Part shown: in pieces, positions 1 to 10,566 of the stretch
Numbering within the stretch: the stretch's first letter is position 1
How the letters are laid out: each line of letters begins with the position of its first letter
From: Eledone cirrhosa
Lineage: Eukaryota; Mollusca; Cephalopoda; Octopoda; Eledonidae
Length of the DNA: 64,000 nt
Direction: 5' to 3'
NCBI GenBank assembly: GCA_964016885.1
Contig: OZ024747.1
Location: 52,523,881-52,587,880, forward strand
The notes under the pieces: generated by a model
Seen by the model: only the letters and a program-made list of their open reading frames with translations
What the model was told of the DNA's origin: nothing
Databases searched by the model: none
Position numbers and translations under genes: made by a program

Positions 1-305
1 ATGTAGGGTAAAACAGAGAGAACCAGTACATAGGACAGAGTTGGTGTACTGTAAAACAGAGAGAACCAGTACATAGGACAGAGTCGGTGTAGAGTAAAAC
101 ATAGAGAACACGTACATAGGACAGAGTTGATGTAGGGTAAAACAGAGAGAACCAGTACATAGGAGAGTCAGAGTAGAGTAAAACAGAGAACCAGTACATA
201 GGACAGAGTTGGTGTAGAGTAAAACAGAGAGAACCAGTACACAGGACAGAGTTGGTGTAGAGTAAAACAGAGAGAACCAGTACATATGACAGAGTAGGTG
301 TAGAG

Positions 306-348
306 TAAAACAGAGAGAACCAGTACATAGGACAGAGTCGGTGTAGAG
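306..348 (+). repeat. Representative consensus 43-bp monomer
   Basis: This copy matches the consensus. It starts with taaaacagagag, has gtac at unit positions 18-21, then ataggacagag and ends tcggtgtagag. The two halves (about 22 + 21 bp) each contain acagag followed later by gta, suggesting an old dimer. The second half varies mainly between gagtcgg and gtgttgg (unit positions 31 and 34), and the middle between cataggac and cgtagcac (positions 22 and 26). All combinations occur, so the two variable patches assort semi-independently. Confidence 0.95.
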
Positions 349-993
349 TAAAACAGAGAGAACCAGTACATAGGACAGAGTTGATGTAGGGTAAAACAGA
401 GAGAACTAGTACATAGGACAGAGTTGGTGTAGTGTAAAACAGAGAGAACCAGTACATAGGACAGAGTCGGTGTAGAGTAAAACATAGAGAACCAGTACAT
501 AGGACAGAGTTGATGTAGGGTAAAACAGAGAGAACCAGTACATAGGACAGAGTTGGTGTAGAGTAAAACAGAGAGAACCAGTACATAGGACAGTGTTGGT
601 GTAGAGTAAAACAGAGAGAACCAGTACGTAGCACAGAGTCGGTGTAGAGTAAAACAGAGAGAACCAGTACGTAGCACAGAGTCGGTGTAGAGTAAAACAG
701 AGAGAACCAGTACATAGGACAGTGTTGGTGTAGAGTAAAACAGAGAGAACCAGTACATAGGACAGTGTTGGTGTAGGGTAAAACAGAGAGAACCAGTACG
801 TAGCACAGAGTCGGTGTAGAGTAAAACAGAGAGAACCAGTACGTAGCACAGAGTCGGTGTAGAGTAAAACAGAGAGAACCAGTACATAGGACAGTGTTGG
901 TGTAGAGTAAAACAGAGAGAACCAGTACATAGGACAGTGTTGGTGTAGAGTAAAACAGAGAGAACCAGTACATAGGACAGAGTAGGTGTAGTG

Positions 994-1043
994 TAAAACA
1001 GAGAACAGAGAGAACCAGTACGTAGCACAGTGTTGGTGTAGAG
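994..1043 (+). repeat. 50-bp length-variant monomer (first of about 55)
   Basis: A 7-bp tandem duplication of acagaga lengthens the unit to 50 bp. Other copies start near 1.82, 3.89, 5.14, 6.48, 7.99, 9.11, 11.18, 12.13, 12.96, 14.08, 15.60, 16.42, 17.50, 19.48, 20.48, 21.21, 22.21, 23.33, 24.58, 25.58, 25.97, 26.97, 27.79, 28.57, 29.57, 30.35, 31.94, 33.24, 33.81, 34.59, 35.80, 37.39, 38.39, 39.21, 40.42, 42.02, 43.01, 43.84, 46.20, 47.80, 48.71, 49.49, 50.62, 51.87, 52.99, 53.57, 54.34, 55.42, 56.72, 57.85, 59.14, 61.25, 62.29 and 63.51 kb. All but one follow a unit ending gtgtagtg, so the variant arose once and spread with its neighbour. Confidence 0.93.
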
Positions 1044-1388
1044 TAAAACAGAGAGAACCAGTACGTAGCACAGAGTCGGTGTAGAGTAAAACAGAGAGAA
1101 CCAGTACGTAGCACAGACTCGGTGTAGAATAAAACAGAGAGAACCAGTACGTAGCACAGAGTCGGTGTAGAGTAAAACAGAGACAGCCAGTACATAGAAC
1201 AGAGTCGGTGTAGAGTAAAACAGAGAGAACCAGTACATAGGACAGAGTCACTGTAGAGTAAAACAGAGAGAACTAGTACATAGGACAGAGTCAGAGTAGA
1301 GTAAAACAGAGAGAACCAGTACATAGGACAGAGTCGGTGTAGAGTAAAACAGAGAGAACCAGTACATAGGACAGAGTTGATGTAGGGT

Positions 1389-1431
1389 AAAACAGAGAGA
1401 ACTAGTACATAGGACAGAGTTGGTGTAGTGT
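1389..1431 (+). repeat. SpeI-bearing monomer, type III (head of the main HOR module)
   Basis: A 43-bp unit with ACTAGT followed by gagttggtgtagtg. Its cta lies at 1,402. The other copies have cta at 406, 7697, 8693, 11756, 12537, 13662, 15217, 15998, 17123, 20057, 21789, 25160, 26378, 27374, 28975, 29928, 34168, 36160, 37797, 38793, 40785, 42422, 43418, 46567, 48118, 49114, 53963 and 62621. Each is followed by a unit with gtcgg, then one with acatagagaac and gttgatgtaggg. The distance from this cta to the next 50-bp unit is fixed in a few classes, so it is the best landmark for reading HOR phase. Confidence 0.88.
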
Positions 1432-3103
1432 AAAACAGAGAGAACCAGTACATAGGACAGAGTCGGTGTAGAGTAAAACATAGAGAACCAGTACATAGGA
1501 CAGAGTTGATGTAGGGTAAAACAGAGAGAACCAGTACATAGGACAGAGTAGGTGTAGAGTAAAACAGAGAGAACCAGTACATAGGACAGTGTTGGTGTAG
1601 AGTAAAACAGAGAGAACCAGTACGTAGCACAGAGTCGGTGTAGAGTAAAACAGAGAGAACCAGTACGTAGCACAGAGTCGGTGTAGAGTAAAACAGAGAG
1701 AACCAGTACATAGGACAGTGTTGGTGTAGAGTAAAACAGAGAGAACCAGTACATAGGACAGTGTTGGTGTAGAGTAAAACAGAGAGAACCAGTACATAGG
1801 ACAGAGTAGGTGTAGTGTAAAACAGAGAACAGAGAGAACCAGTACATAGGACAGTGTTGGTGTAGAGTAAAACAGAGAGAACCAGTACGTAGCACAGAGT
1901 CGCTGTAGAGTAAAACAGAGAGAACCAGTACATAGGACAGTGTTGGTGTAGAGTAAAACAGAGAGAACCAGTACATAGGACAGTGTTGGTGTAGAGTAAA
2001 ACAGAGAGAACCAGTACATAGGACAGAGTAGGTGTAGTGTAAAACAGAGAGAACCAGTACATATGACAGAGTAGGTGTAGAGTAAAACAGAGAGAACCAG
2101 TATATAGGACAGAGTCGGTGTAGAGTAAAACAGAGAGAACCAGTACGTAGCACAGAGTCGGTGTAGAGTAAAACAGAGAGAACCAGTACATAGGACAGTG
2201 TTGGTGTAGAGTAAAACAGAGAGGACCAGTACATAGGACAGTGTTGGTGTAGAGTAAAACAGAGAGAACCAGTACGTAGCACAGAGTCGCTGTAGAGTAA
2301 AACAGAGAGAACCAGTACATAGGACAGTGTTGGTGTAGAGTAACACAGAGAGAACCAGTACATAGAACAGAGTCGGTGTAGAGTAAGACAGAGAGAACCA
2401 GTACATAGGACAGTGTTGGTGTAGAGTAAAACAGAGAGAACCAGTACGTAGCACAGTGTTGGTGTAGAGTAAAACAGAGAGAACCAGTACGTAGCACAGA
2501 GTCGGTGTAGAGTAAGACAGAGAGAACCAGTACATAGGACAGTGTTGGTGTAGAGTAAAACAGAGAGAACCAGTACGTAGCACAGAGTCGGTGTAGAGTA
2601 AAACAGAGAGAACCAGTACGTAGCACAGAGTCGGTGTAGAGTAAAACAGAGAGAACCAGTACATAGGACAGTGTTGGTGTAGAGTAAAACAGAGAGAACC
2701 AGTACATAGGACATTGTTGGTGTAGAGTAAAACAGAGAGAACCAGTACGTAGCACAGTGTTGGTGTAGAGTAAAACAGAGAGAACCAGTACGTAGCACAG
2801 AGTCGGTGTAGAGTAAAACAGAGAGAACCAGTACGTAGCACAGAGTCGGTGTAGAGTAAAACAGAGAGAACCAGTACATAGGACAGTGTTGGTGTAGAGT
2901 AAAACAGAGAGAACCAGTACATAGGACAGTGTTGGTGTAGAGTAAAACAGAGAGAACCAGTACGTAGCACAGTGTTGGTGTAGAGTAAAACAGAGAGAAC
3001 CAGTACGTAGCACAGAGTCGATGTAGAGTAAAACAGAGAGAACCAGTACATAGGACAGTGTTGGTGTAGAGTAAAACAGAGAGAACCAGTACATAGGACA
3101 GAG

Positions 3104-3275
3104 TCACTGTAGAGTAAAACAGAGAGAACCAGTACGTAGCACAGTTGTGGTGTAGAGTAAAACAGAGAGAACCAGTACGTAGCACAGAGTCGCTGTAGAG
3201 TAAAACAGAGAGAACCAGTACATAGAACAGAGTCGGTGTAGAGTAAAACAGAGAGAACCAGTACATAGGACAGAG
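3104..3275 (+). repeat. 172-bp four-unit terminal module
   Basis: Four units in fixed order: gtcactg, then cagttgtgg, then gagtcgctg, then catagaacagagtcgg, running into another gtcactg unit and the 41-bp SpeI unit. Complete copies start at 3104, 4438, 10395, 18782, 23799, 32497, 36565, 41190, 44604, 45462, 46972, 51124, 55973, 58393, 60462 and 61540. The string cagttgtgg occurs only in this module and its rearranged versions (5693, 31673, 45075). The copy at 32497 has agctcag in place of agcacag, and that at 10395 has a ccattac variant that loses the central gtac. Confidence 0.9.
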
Positions 3276-4609
3276 TCACTGTAGAGTAAAACAGAGAACT
3301 AGTACATAGGACAGAGTCAGAGTAGAGTAAAACAGAGAGAACCAGTACATAGGAGAGAGTCGGTGTAGAGTAAAACAGAGAGAACCAGTACATAGGACAG
3401 AGTTGATGTAGGGTAAAACAGAGAGAACCAGTACATAGGACAGAGTTGGTGTACTGTAAAACAGAGAGAACCAGTACATAGGACAGAGTCGGTGTAGAGT
3501 AAAACATAGAGAACACGTACATAGGACAGAGTTGATGTAGGGTAAAACAGAGAGAACCAGTACATAGGAGAGTCAGAGTAGAGTAAAACAGAGAACCAGT
3601 ACATAGGACAGAGTTGGTGTAGAGTAAAACAGAGAGAACCAGTACACAGGACAGAGTTGGTGTAGAGTAAAACAGAGAGAACCAGTACATATGACAGAGT
3701 AGGTGTAGAGTAAAACAGAGAGAACCAGTACATAGGACAGAGTCGGTGTAGAGTAAAACAGAGAGAACCAGTACATAGGAGAGTGTTGGTGTAGAGTAAA
3801 ACAGAGAGAACCAGTACATAGGACAGTGTTGGTGTAGAGTAAAACAGAGAGAACCAGTACATAGGACAGAGTAGCTGTAGTGTAAAACAGAGAACAGAGA
3901 GAACCAGTACATAGGACAGTGTTGGTGTAGAGTAAAACACAGAGAACCAGTACGTAGCACAGAGTCGGTGTAGAGTAAAACAGAGAGAACCAGTACATAG
4001 GACAGAGTCGGTGTAGAGTAAAACAGAGAGAACCAGTACATAGGACATTGTTGGTGTAGAGTAAAACAGAGAGAACCAGTACATAGCACAGTGTTGGTGT
4101 AGAGTAAAACAGAGAGAACCAGTACGTAGCACAGAGTCGGTGTAGAGTAAAACAGAGAGAACCAGTACGTAGCACAGAGTCGGTGTAGAGTAAAACAGAG
4201 AGAACCAGTACGTAGCACAGAGTCGGTGTAGAGTAAAACAGAGAGAACCAGTACATAGGACAGTGTTGGTGTAGAGTTAAACAGAGAGAACCAGTACATA
4301 GGACAGTGTTGGTGTAGAGTAAAACAGAGAGAACCAGTACGTAGCACAGAGTCGATGTAGAGTAAAACAGAGAGAACCAGTACATAGGACAGTGTTGGTG
4401 TAGAGTAAAACAGAGAGAACCAGTACATAGGACAGAGTCACTGTAGAGTAAAACAGAGAGAACCAGTACGTAGCACAGTTGTGGTGTAGAGTAAAACAGA
4501 GAGAACCAGTACGTAGCACAGAGTCGCTGTAGAGTAAAACAGAGAGAACCAGTACATAGAACAGAGTCGGTGTAGAGTAAAACAGAGAGAACCAGTACAT
4601 AGGACAGAG
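3276..4609. repeat. Array block of 31 units (1,334 bp)
   Basis: Begins with the 41-bp SpeI unit and contains two more 41-bp units near 3.57 kb and one 50-bp unit near 3.89 kb (preceded by gtagctgtagtg). Matches 10,567 onward until about 4.14 kb, then switches to a short tail bearing the gagttaaac variant (tta at 4,277) and a terminal module. Confidence 0.82.
3287..3327 (+). repeat. 41-bp monomer with SpeI site (type II junction unit)
   Basis: This unit lacks one ag dinucleotide near its start (cagagaactag), has c-to-t at unit position 16 making ACTAGT, and ends gtcagagtagag. The same unit follows the gtcactg unit at 4,610, 5,822, 10,567, 18,954, 23,971, 27,958, 32,669, 36,737, 41,362, 44,776, 45,634, 47,144, 51,296, 56,145, 58,565, 60,634 and 61,712. 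Its cta and tca create minus-strand stops, so it sets the ends of most minus-strand open frames. A 43-bp form (type I, gagagaactag) follows gtcactg elsewhere, for example at 1,248, 6,728, 12,383 and 34,014. Confidence 0.9.
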
Positions 4610-4620
4610 TCACTGTAGAG

Positions 4621-4666
4621 TAAAACAGAGAACTAGTACATAGGACAGAGTCAGAGTAGAGTAGAG
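4621..4666 (+). repeat. 46-bp monomer, unique tagag duplication
   Basis: A 41-bp type II SpeI unit whose 3' tagag is duplicated, giving agagtagagtagag. It is the only unit of this length seen in the window and explains the otherwise odd length of the 4,610-5,821 block. Confidence 0.9.
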
Positions 4667-5692
4667 TAAAACAGAGAGAACCAGTACATAGGACAGAGTC
4701 GGTGTAGAGAAAAACAGAGAGAACCAGTACATAGGACAGAGTTGATGTAGGGTAAAACAGAGAGAACCAGTACATAGGACAGAGTTGGTGTAGAGTAAAA
4801 CAGAGAGAACCAGTACATAGGAGAGTCAGAGTAGAGTAAAACAGAGAGAACCAGTACATAGGACAGAGTTGGTGTAGAGTAAAACAGAGAGAACCAGTAC
4901 ACAGGACAGAGTTGGTGTAGAGTAAAACAGAGAGAACCAGTACATATGACAGAGTAGGTGTAGAGTAAAACAGAGAGAACCAGTACATAGGACAGAGTCG
5001 GTGTAGAGTAAAACAGAGAGAACCAGTACATAGGAGAGTGTTGGTGTAGAGTAAAACAGAGAGAACCAGTACATAGGACAGTGTTGGTGTAGAGTAAAAC
5101 AGAGAGAACCAGTACATAGGACAGAGTAGCTGTAGTGTAAAACAGAGAACAGAGAGAACCAGTACATAGGACAGTGTTGGTGTAGAGTAAAACAGAGAGA
5201 ACCAGTACGTAGCACAGAGTCGGTGTAGAGTAAAACAGAGAGAACCAGTACATAGGACAGAGTCGGTGTAGAGTAAAACAGAGAGAACCAGTACATAGGA
5301 CATTGTTGGTGTAGAGTAAAACAGAGAGAACCAGTACGTAGCACAGTGTTGGTGTAGAGTAAAACAGAGAGAACCAGTACGTAGCACAGAGTCGGTGTAG
5401 AGTAAAACAGAGAGAACCAGTACGTAGCACAGAGTCGGTGTAGAGTAAAACAGAGAGAACCAGTACATAGCACAGAGTCGGTGTAGAGTAAAACAGAGAG
5501 AACCAGTACATAGGACAGTGTTGGTGTAGAGTAAAACAGAGAGAACCAGTACATAGGACAGTGTTGGTGTAGAGTAAAACAGAGAGAACCAGTACGTAGC
5601 ACAGAGTCGATGTAGAGTAAACCAGAGAGAACCAGTACATAGGACAGTGTTGGTGTAGAGTAAAACAGAGAGAACCAGTACATAGGACAGAG

Positions 5693-5821
5693 TCACTGTA
5701 GAGTAAAACAGAGAGAACCAGTACGTAGCACAGTTGTGGTGTAGAGTAAAACAGAGAGAACCAGTACATAGAACAGAGTCGGTGTAGAGTAAAACAGAGA
5801 GAACCAGTACATAGGACAGAG
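5693..5821 (+). repeat. Shortened terminal module (three units)
   Basis: gtcactg, cagttgtgg and catagaacagagtcgg units are present, but the gtcgctg unit found third in 16 complete copies is missing. This is an exact one-unit deletion. Confidence 0.87.
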
Positions 5822-6727
5822 TCACTGTAGAGTAAAACAGAGAACTAGTACATAGGACAGAGTCAGAGTAGAGTAAAACAGAGAGAACCAGTACATAGGA
5901 CAGAGTCGGTGTAGAGTAAAACAGAGAGAACCAGTACATAGGACAGAGTTGATGTAGGGTAAAACAGAGAGAACCAGTACATAGGACAGAGTTGGTGTAC
6001 TGTAAAACAGAGAGAACCAGTACATAGGACAGAGTCGGTGTAGAGTAAAACATAGAGAACACGTACATAGGACAGAGTTGATGTAGGGTAAAACAGAGAG
6101 AACCAGTACATAGGACAGAGTTGGTGTAGAGTAAAACAGAGAGAACCAGTACATAGGAGAGTCAGAGTAGAGTAAAACAGAGAGAACCAGTACATAGGAC
6201 AGAGTTGGTGTAGAGTAAAACAGAGAGAACCAGTACACAGGACAGAGTTGGTGTAGAGTAAAACAGAGAGAACCAGTACATATGACAGAGTAGGTGTAGA
6301 GTAAAACAGAGAGAACCAGTACATAGGACAGAGTCGGTGTAGAGTAAAACAGAGAGAACCAGTACATAGGAGAGTGTTGGTGTAGAGTAAAACAGAGAGA
6401 ACCAGTACATAGGACAGTGTTGGTGTAGAGTAAAACAGAGAGAACCAGTACATAGGACAGAGTAGGTGTAGTGTAAAACAGAGAACAGAGAGAACCAGTA
6501 CGTAGCACAGTGTTGGTGTAGAGTAAAACAGAGAGAACCAGTACGTAGCACAGAGTCGGTGTAGAGTAAAACAGAGAGAACCAGTACGTAGCACAGACTC
6601 GGTGTAGAGTAAAACAGAGAGAACCAGTACGTAGCACAGAGTCGGTGTAGAGTAAAACAGAGAGAACCAGTACATAGAACAGAGTCGGTGTAGAGTAAAA
6701 CAGAGAGAACCAGTACATAGGACAGAG
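5822..6727. repeat. 906-bp block of 21 units, also at 36.7, 41.4 and 47.1 kb
   Basis: Same length and landmark order as 36,737-37,642, 41,362-42,267 and 47,144-48,049: 41-bp SpeI unit, gttggtgtactg, acacgtac, 41-bp gagagtcagag unit, then a 50-bp unit and a cagactcgg unit. Four occurrences mark it as a stable cassette. Confidence 0.85.
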
Positions 6728-7542
6728 TCACTGTAGAGTAAAACAGAGAGAACTAGTACATAGGACAGAGTCAGAGTAGAGTAAAACAGAGAGAACCAGT
6801 ACATAGGACAGAGTCGGTGTAGAGTAAAACAGAGAGAACCAGTACATAGGACAGAGTTGGTGTAGTGTAAAACAGAGAGAACCAGTACATAGGACAGAGT
6901 CGGTGTAGAGTAAAACATAGAGAACCAGTACATAGGACAGAGTTGATGTAGGGTAAAACAGAGAGAACCAGTACATAGGACAGAGTTGGTGTAGAGTAAA
7001 ACAGAGAGAACCAGTACATAGGACAGTGTTGGTGTAGAGTAAAACAGAGAGAACCAGTACGTAGCACAGAGTCGGTGTAGAGTAAAACAGAGAACCAGTA
7101 CGTAGCACAGAGTCGGTGTAGAGTAAAACAGAGAGAACCAGTACATAGGACAGTGTTGGTGTAGAGTAAAACAGAGAGAACCAGTACATAGGACAGTGTT
7201 GGTGTAGAGTAAAACAGAGAGAACCAGTACATAGGACAGTGTTGGTGTAGGGTAAAACAGAGAGAACCAGTACGTAGCACAGAGTCGGTGTAGAATAAAA
7301 CAGAGAGAACCAGTACGTAGCACAGAGTCGGTGTAGAGTAAAACAGAGAGAACCAGTACATAGGACAGTGTTGGTGTAGAGTAAAACAGAGAGAACCAGT
7401 ACATAGGACAGTGTTGGTGTAGAGTAAAACAGAGAGAACCAGTACATAGGACAGTGTTGGTGTAGGGTAAAACAGAGAGAACCAGTACGTAGCACAGAGT
7501 CGGTGTAGAATAAAACAGAGAGAACCAGTACATAGGACAGAG
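6728..7542. repeat. Array block of 19 units (815 bp)
   Basis: Starts with a type I SpeI unit. One 41-bp unit (cagagaaccag) lies near 7.09 kb and there is no 50-bp unit. A run of about four units near 7.25-7.3 kb (gtgttggtgtaggg, then gtgtagaataaaac) is repeated near 7.46-7.51 kb, a small local duplication. Confidence 0.78.
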
Positions 7543-10500
7543 TCACTGTAGAGTAAAACAGAGAGAACTAGTACATAGGACAGAGTCAGAGTAGAGTAAA
7601 ACAGAGAGAACCAGTACATAGGACAGAGTCGGTGTAGAGTAAAACAGAGAGAACCAGTACATAGGACAGAGTTGATGTAGGGTAAAACAGAGAGAACTAG
7701 TACATAGGACAGAGTTGGTGTAGTGTAAAACAGAGAGAACCAGTACATAGGACAGAGTCGGTGTAGAGTAAAACATAGAGAACCAGTACGTAGCACAGAG
7801 TCGGTGTAGAGTAAAACAGAGAGAACCAGTACGTAGCACAGAGTCGGTGTAGAGTAAAACAGAGAGAACCAGTACATAGGACAGTGTTGGTGTAGAGTAA
7901 AACAGAGAGAACCAGTACATAGGACAGTGTTGGTGTAGAGTAAAACAGAGAGAACCAGTACATAGGACAGAGTAGGTGTAGTGTAAAACAGAGAACAGAG
8001 AGAACCAGTACATAGTACAGTGTTGGTGTAGAGTAAAACAGAGAGAACCAGTACGTAGCACAGAGTCGCTGTAGAGTAAAACAGAGAGAACCAGTACATA
8101 GGACAGTGTTGGTGTAGAGTAAAACAGAGAGAACCAGTACATAGGACAGTGTTGGTGTAGAGTAAAACAGAGAGAACCAGTACATAGGACAGAGTAGGTG
8201 TAGTGTAAAACAGAGAGAACCAGTACATATGACAGAGTAGGTGTAGAGTAAAACAGAGAGAACCAGTATATAGGACAGAGTCGGTGTAGAGTAAAACAGA
8301 GAGAACCAGTACGTAGCACAGAGTCGCTGTAGAGTAAAACAGAGAGAACCAGTACGTAGCACAGAGTCGGTGTAGAGTAAAACAGAGAGAACCAGTACAT
8401 AGGACAGTGTTGGTGTAGAGTAAAACAGAGAGGACCAGTACATAGGACAGTGTTGGTGTAGAGTAAAACAGAGAGAACCAGTACGTAGCACAGAGTCGCT
8501 GTAGAGTAAAACAGAGAGAACCAGTACATAGGACAGTGTTGGTGTAGAGTAAAACAGAGAGAACCAGTACATAGGACAGTGTTGGTGTAGAGTAAAACAG
8601 AGAGAACCAGTACATAGGACAGAGTCGGTGTAGAGTAAAACAGAGAGAACCAGTACATAGGACAGAGTTGATGTAGGGTAAAACAGAGAGAACTAGTACA
8701 TAGGACAGAGTTGGTGTAGTGTAAAACAGAGAGAACCAGTACATAGGACAGAGTCGGTGTAGAGTAAAACATAGAGAACCAGTACATAGGACAGAGTTGA
8801 TGTAGGGTAAAACAGAGAGAACCAGTACATAGGACAGAGTAGGTGTAGAGTAAAACAGAGAGAACCAGTACATAGGACAGTGTTGGTGTAGAGTAAAACA
8901 GAGAGAACCAGTACATAGCACAGAGTCGGTGTAGAGTAAAACAGAGAGAACCAGTACGTAGCACAGAGTCGGTGTAGAGTAAAACAGAGAGAACCAGTAC
9001 ATAGGACAGTGTTGGTGTAGAGTAAAACAGAGAGAACCAGTACATAGGACAGTGTTGGTGTAGAGTAAAACAGAGAGAACCAGTACATAGGACAGAGTAG
9101 GTGTAGTGTAAAACAGAGAACAGAGAGAACCAGTACATAGGACAGTGTTGGTGTAGAGTAAAACAGAGAGAACCAGTACGTAGCACAGAGTCGCTGTAGA
9201 GTAAAACAGAGAGAACCAGTACATAGGACAGTGTTGGTGTAGAGTAAAACAGAGAGAACCAGTACATAGGACAGTGTTGGTGTAGAGTAAAACAGAGAGA
9301 ACCAGTACATAGGACAGAGTAGGTGTAGTGTAAAACAGAGAGAACCAGTACATATGACAGAGTAGGTGTAGAGTAAAACAGAGAGAACCAGTATATAGGA
9401 CAGAGTCGGTGTAGAGTAAAACAGAGAGAACCAGTACGTAGCACAGAGTCGCTGTAGAGTAAAACAGAGAGAACCAGTACGTAGCACAGAGTCGGTGTAG
9501 AGTAAAACAGAGAGAACCAGTACATAGGACAGTGTTGGTGTAGAGTAAAACAGAGAGGACCAGTACATAGGACAGTGTTGGTGTAGAGTAAAACAGAGAG
9601 AACCAGTACGTAGCACAGAGTCGCTGTAGAGTAAAACAGAGAGAACCAGTACATAGGACAGTGTTGGTGTAGAGTAAAACAGAGAGAACCAGTACATAGA
9701 ACAGAGTCGGTGTAGAGTAAGACAGAGAGAACCAGTACATAGGACAGTGTTGGTGTAGAGTAAAACAGAGAGAACCAGTACGTAGCACAGTGTTGGTGTA
9801 GAGTAAAACAGAGAGAACCAGTACGTAGCACAGAGTCGGTGTAGAGTAAGACAGAGAGAACCAGTACATAGGACAGTGTTGGTGTAGAGTAAAACAGAGA
9901 GAACCAGTACGTAGCACAGAGTCGGTGTAGAGTAAAACAGAGAGAACCAGTACATAGGACAGTGTTGGTGTAGAGTAAAACAGAGAGAACCAGTACATAG
10001 GACATTGTTGGTGTAGAGTAAAACAGAGAGAACCAGTACGTAGCACAGTGTTGGTGTAGAGTAAAACAGAGAGAACCAGTACGTAGCACAGAGTCGGTGT
10101 AGAGTAAAACAGAGAGAACCAGTACGTAGCACAGAGTCGGTGTAGAGTAAAACAGAGAGAACCAGTACATAGGACAGTGTTGGTGTAGAGTAAAACAGAG
10201 AGAACCAGTACATAGGACAGTGTTGGTGTAGAGTAAAACAGAGAGAACCAGTACGTAGCACAGTGTTGGTGTAGAGTAAAACAGAGAGAACGAGTACGTA
10301 GCACAGAGTCGATGTAGAGTAAAACAGAGAGAACCAGTACATAGGACAGTGTTGGTGTAGAGTAAAACAGAGAGAACCAGTACATAGGACAGAGTCACTG
10401 TAGAGTAAAACAGAGAGAACCAGTACGTAGCACAGTTGTGGTGTAGAGTAAAACAGAGAGAACCAGTACGTAGCACAGAGTCGCTGTAGAGTAAAACAGA

Positions 10501-10566
10501 GAGAACCATTACATAGAACAGAGTCGGTGTAGAGTAAAACAGAGAGAACCAGTACATAGGACAGAG
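7543..10566. repeat. Array block of 70 units (3,024 bp)
   Basis: Two type III SpeI units (cta at 7,697 and 8,693) and two 50-bp units. The part 7,543-8,572 matches 12,383-13,541 minus three units, which also shortens the SpeI to 50-bp-unit spacing to 292 bp. The part from 8,693 matches both 1,402 onward and 13,662 onward. Confidence 0.82.

Larger units (their letters stand above)
1..1247. repeat. Array block, about 29 units; start duplicated at 3.4 kb
   Basis: Positions 1 to about 380 match 3,406 to about 3,785 at an offset of 3,405 bp, including two 41-bp units (gagagtcagag and cagagaaccag). A type III SpeI unit (cta at 406) and a 50-bp unit at 994 follow, 593 bp apart, as in the block at 37.6-38.6 kb. 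The left edge of the window cuts into a unit. Confidence 0.85.
1248..3275. repeat. Array block of 47 units (2,028 bp)
   Basis: Runs from a gtcactg unit to the end of the first terminal module, with one 50-bp unit near 1.82 kb. From about 1,380 onward it matches 8,670 onward at an offset of 7,291 bp. Relative to that copy it lacks one gtcgctg unit near 2.14 kb and has one extra gtcgg unit near 2.6 kb, so the length is unchanged. Confidence 0.85.
4610..5821. repeat. Array block of 28 units (1,212 bp)
   Basis: Contains the unique 46-bp unit, a 41-bp gagagtcagag unit, and a 50-bp unit near 5.14 kb. It ends in a terminal module that has lost its gtcgctg unit (5,693-5,821, 129 bp instead of 172). 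A singleton frag gagaaaaacag occurs near 4,707. Confidence 0.82.

Noticed and set aside
8255..8275. TATA-like gtatatagg as a promoter
   Set aside because: It is a single-base variant of gtacatagg inside the repeat, recurring in every copy of that unit, with no gene nearby.
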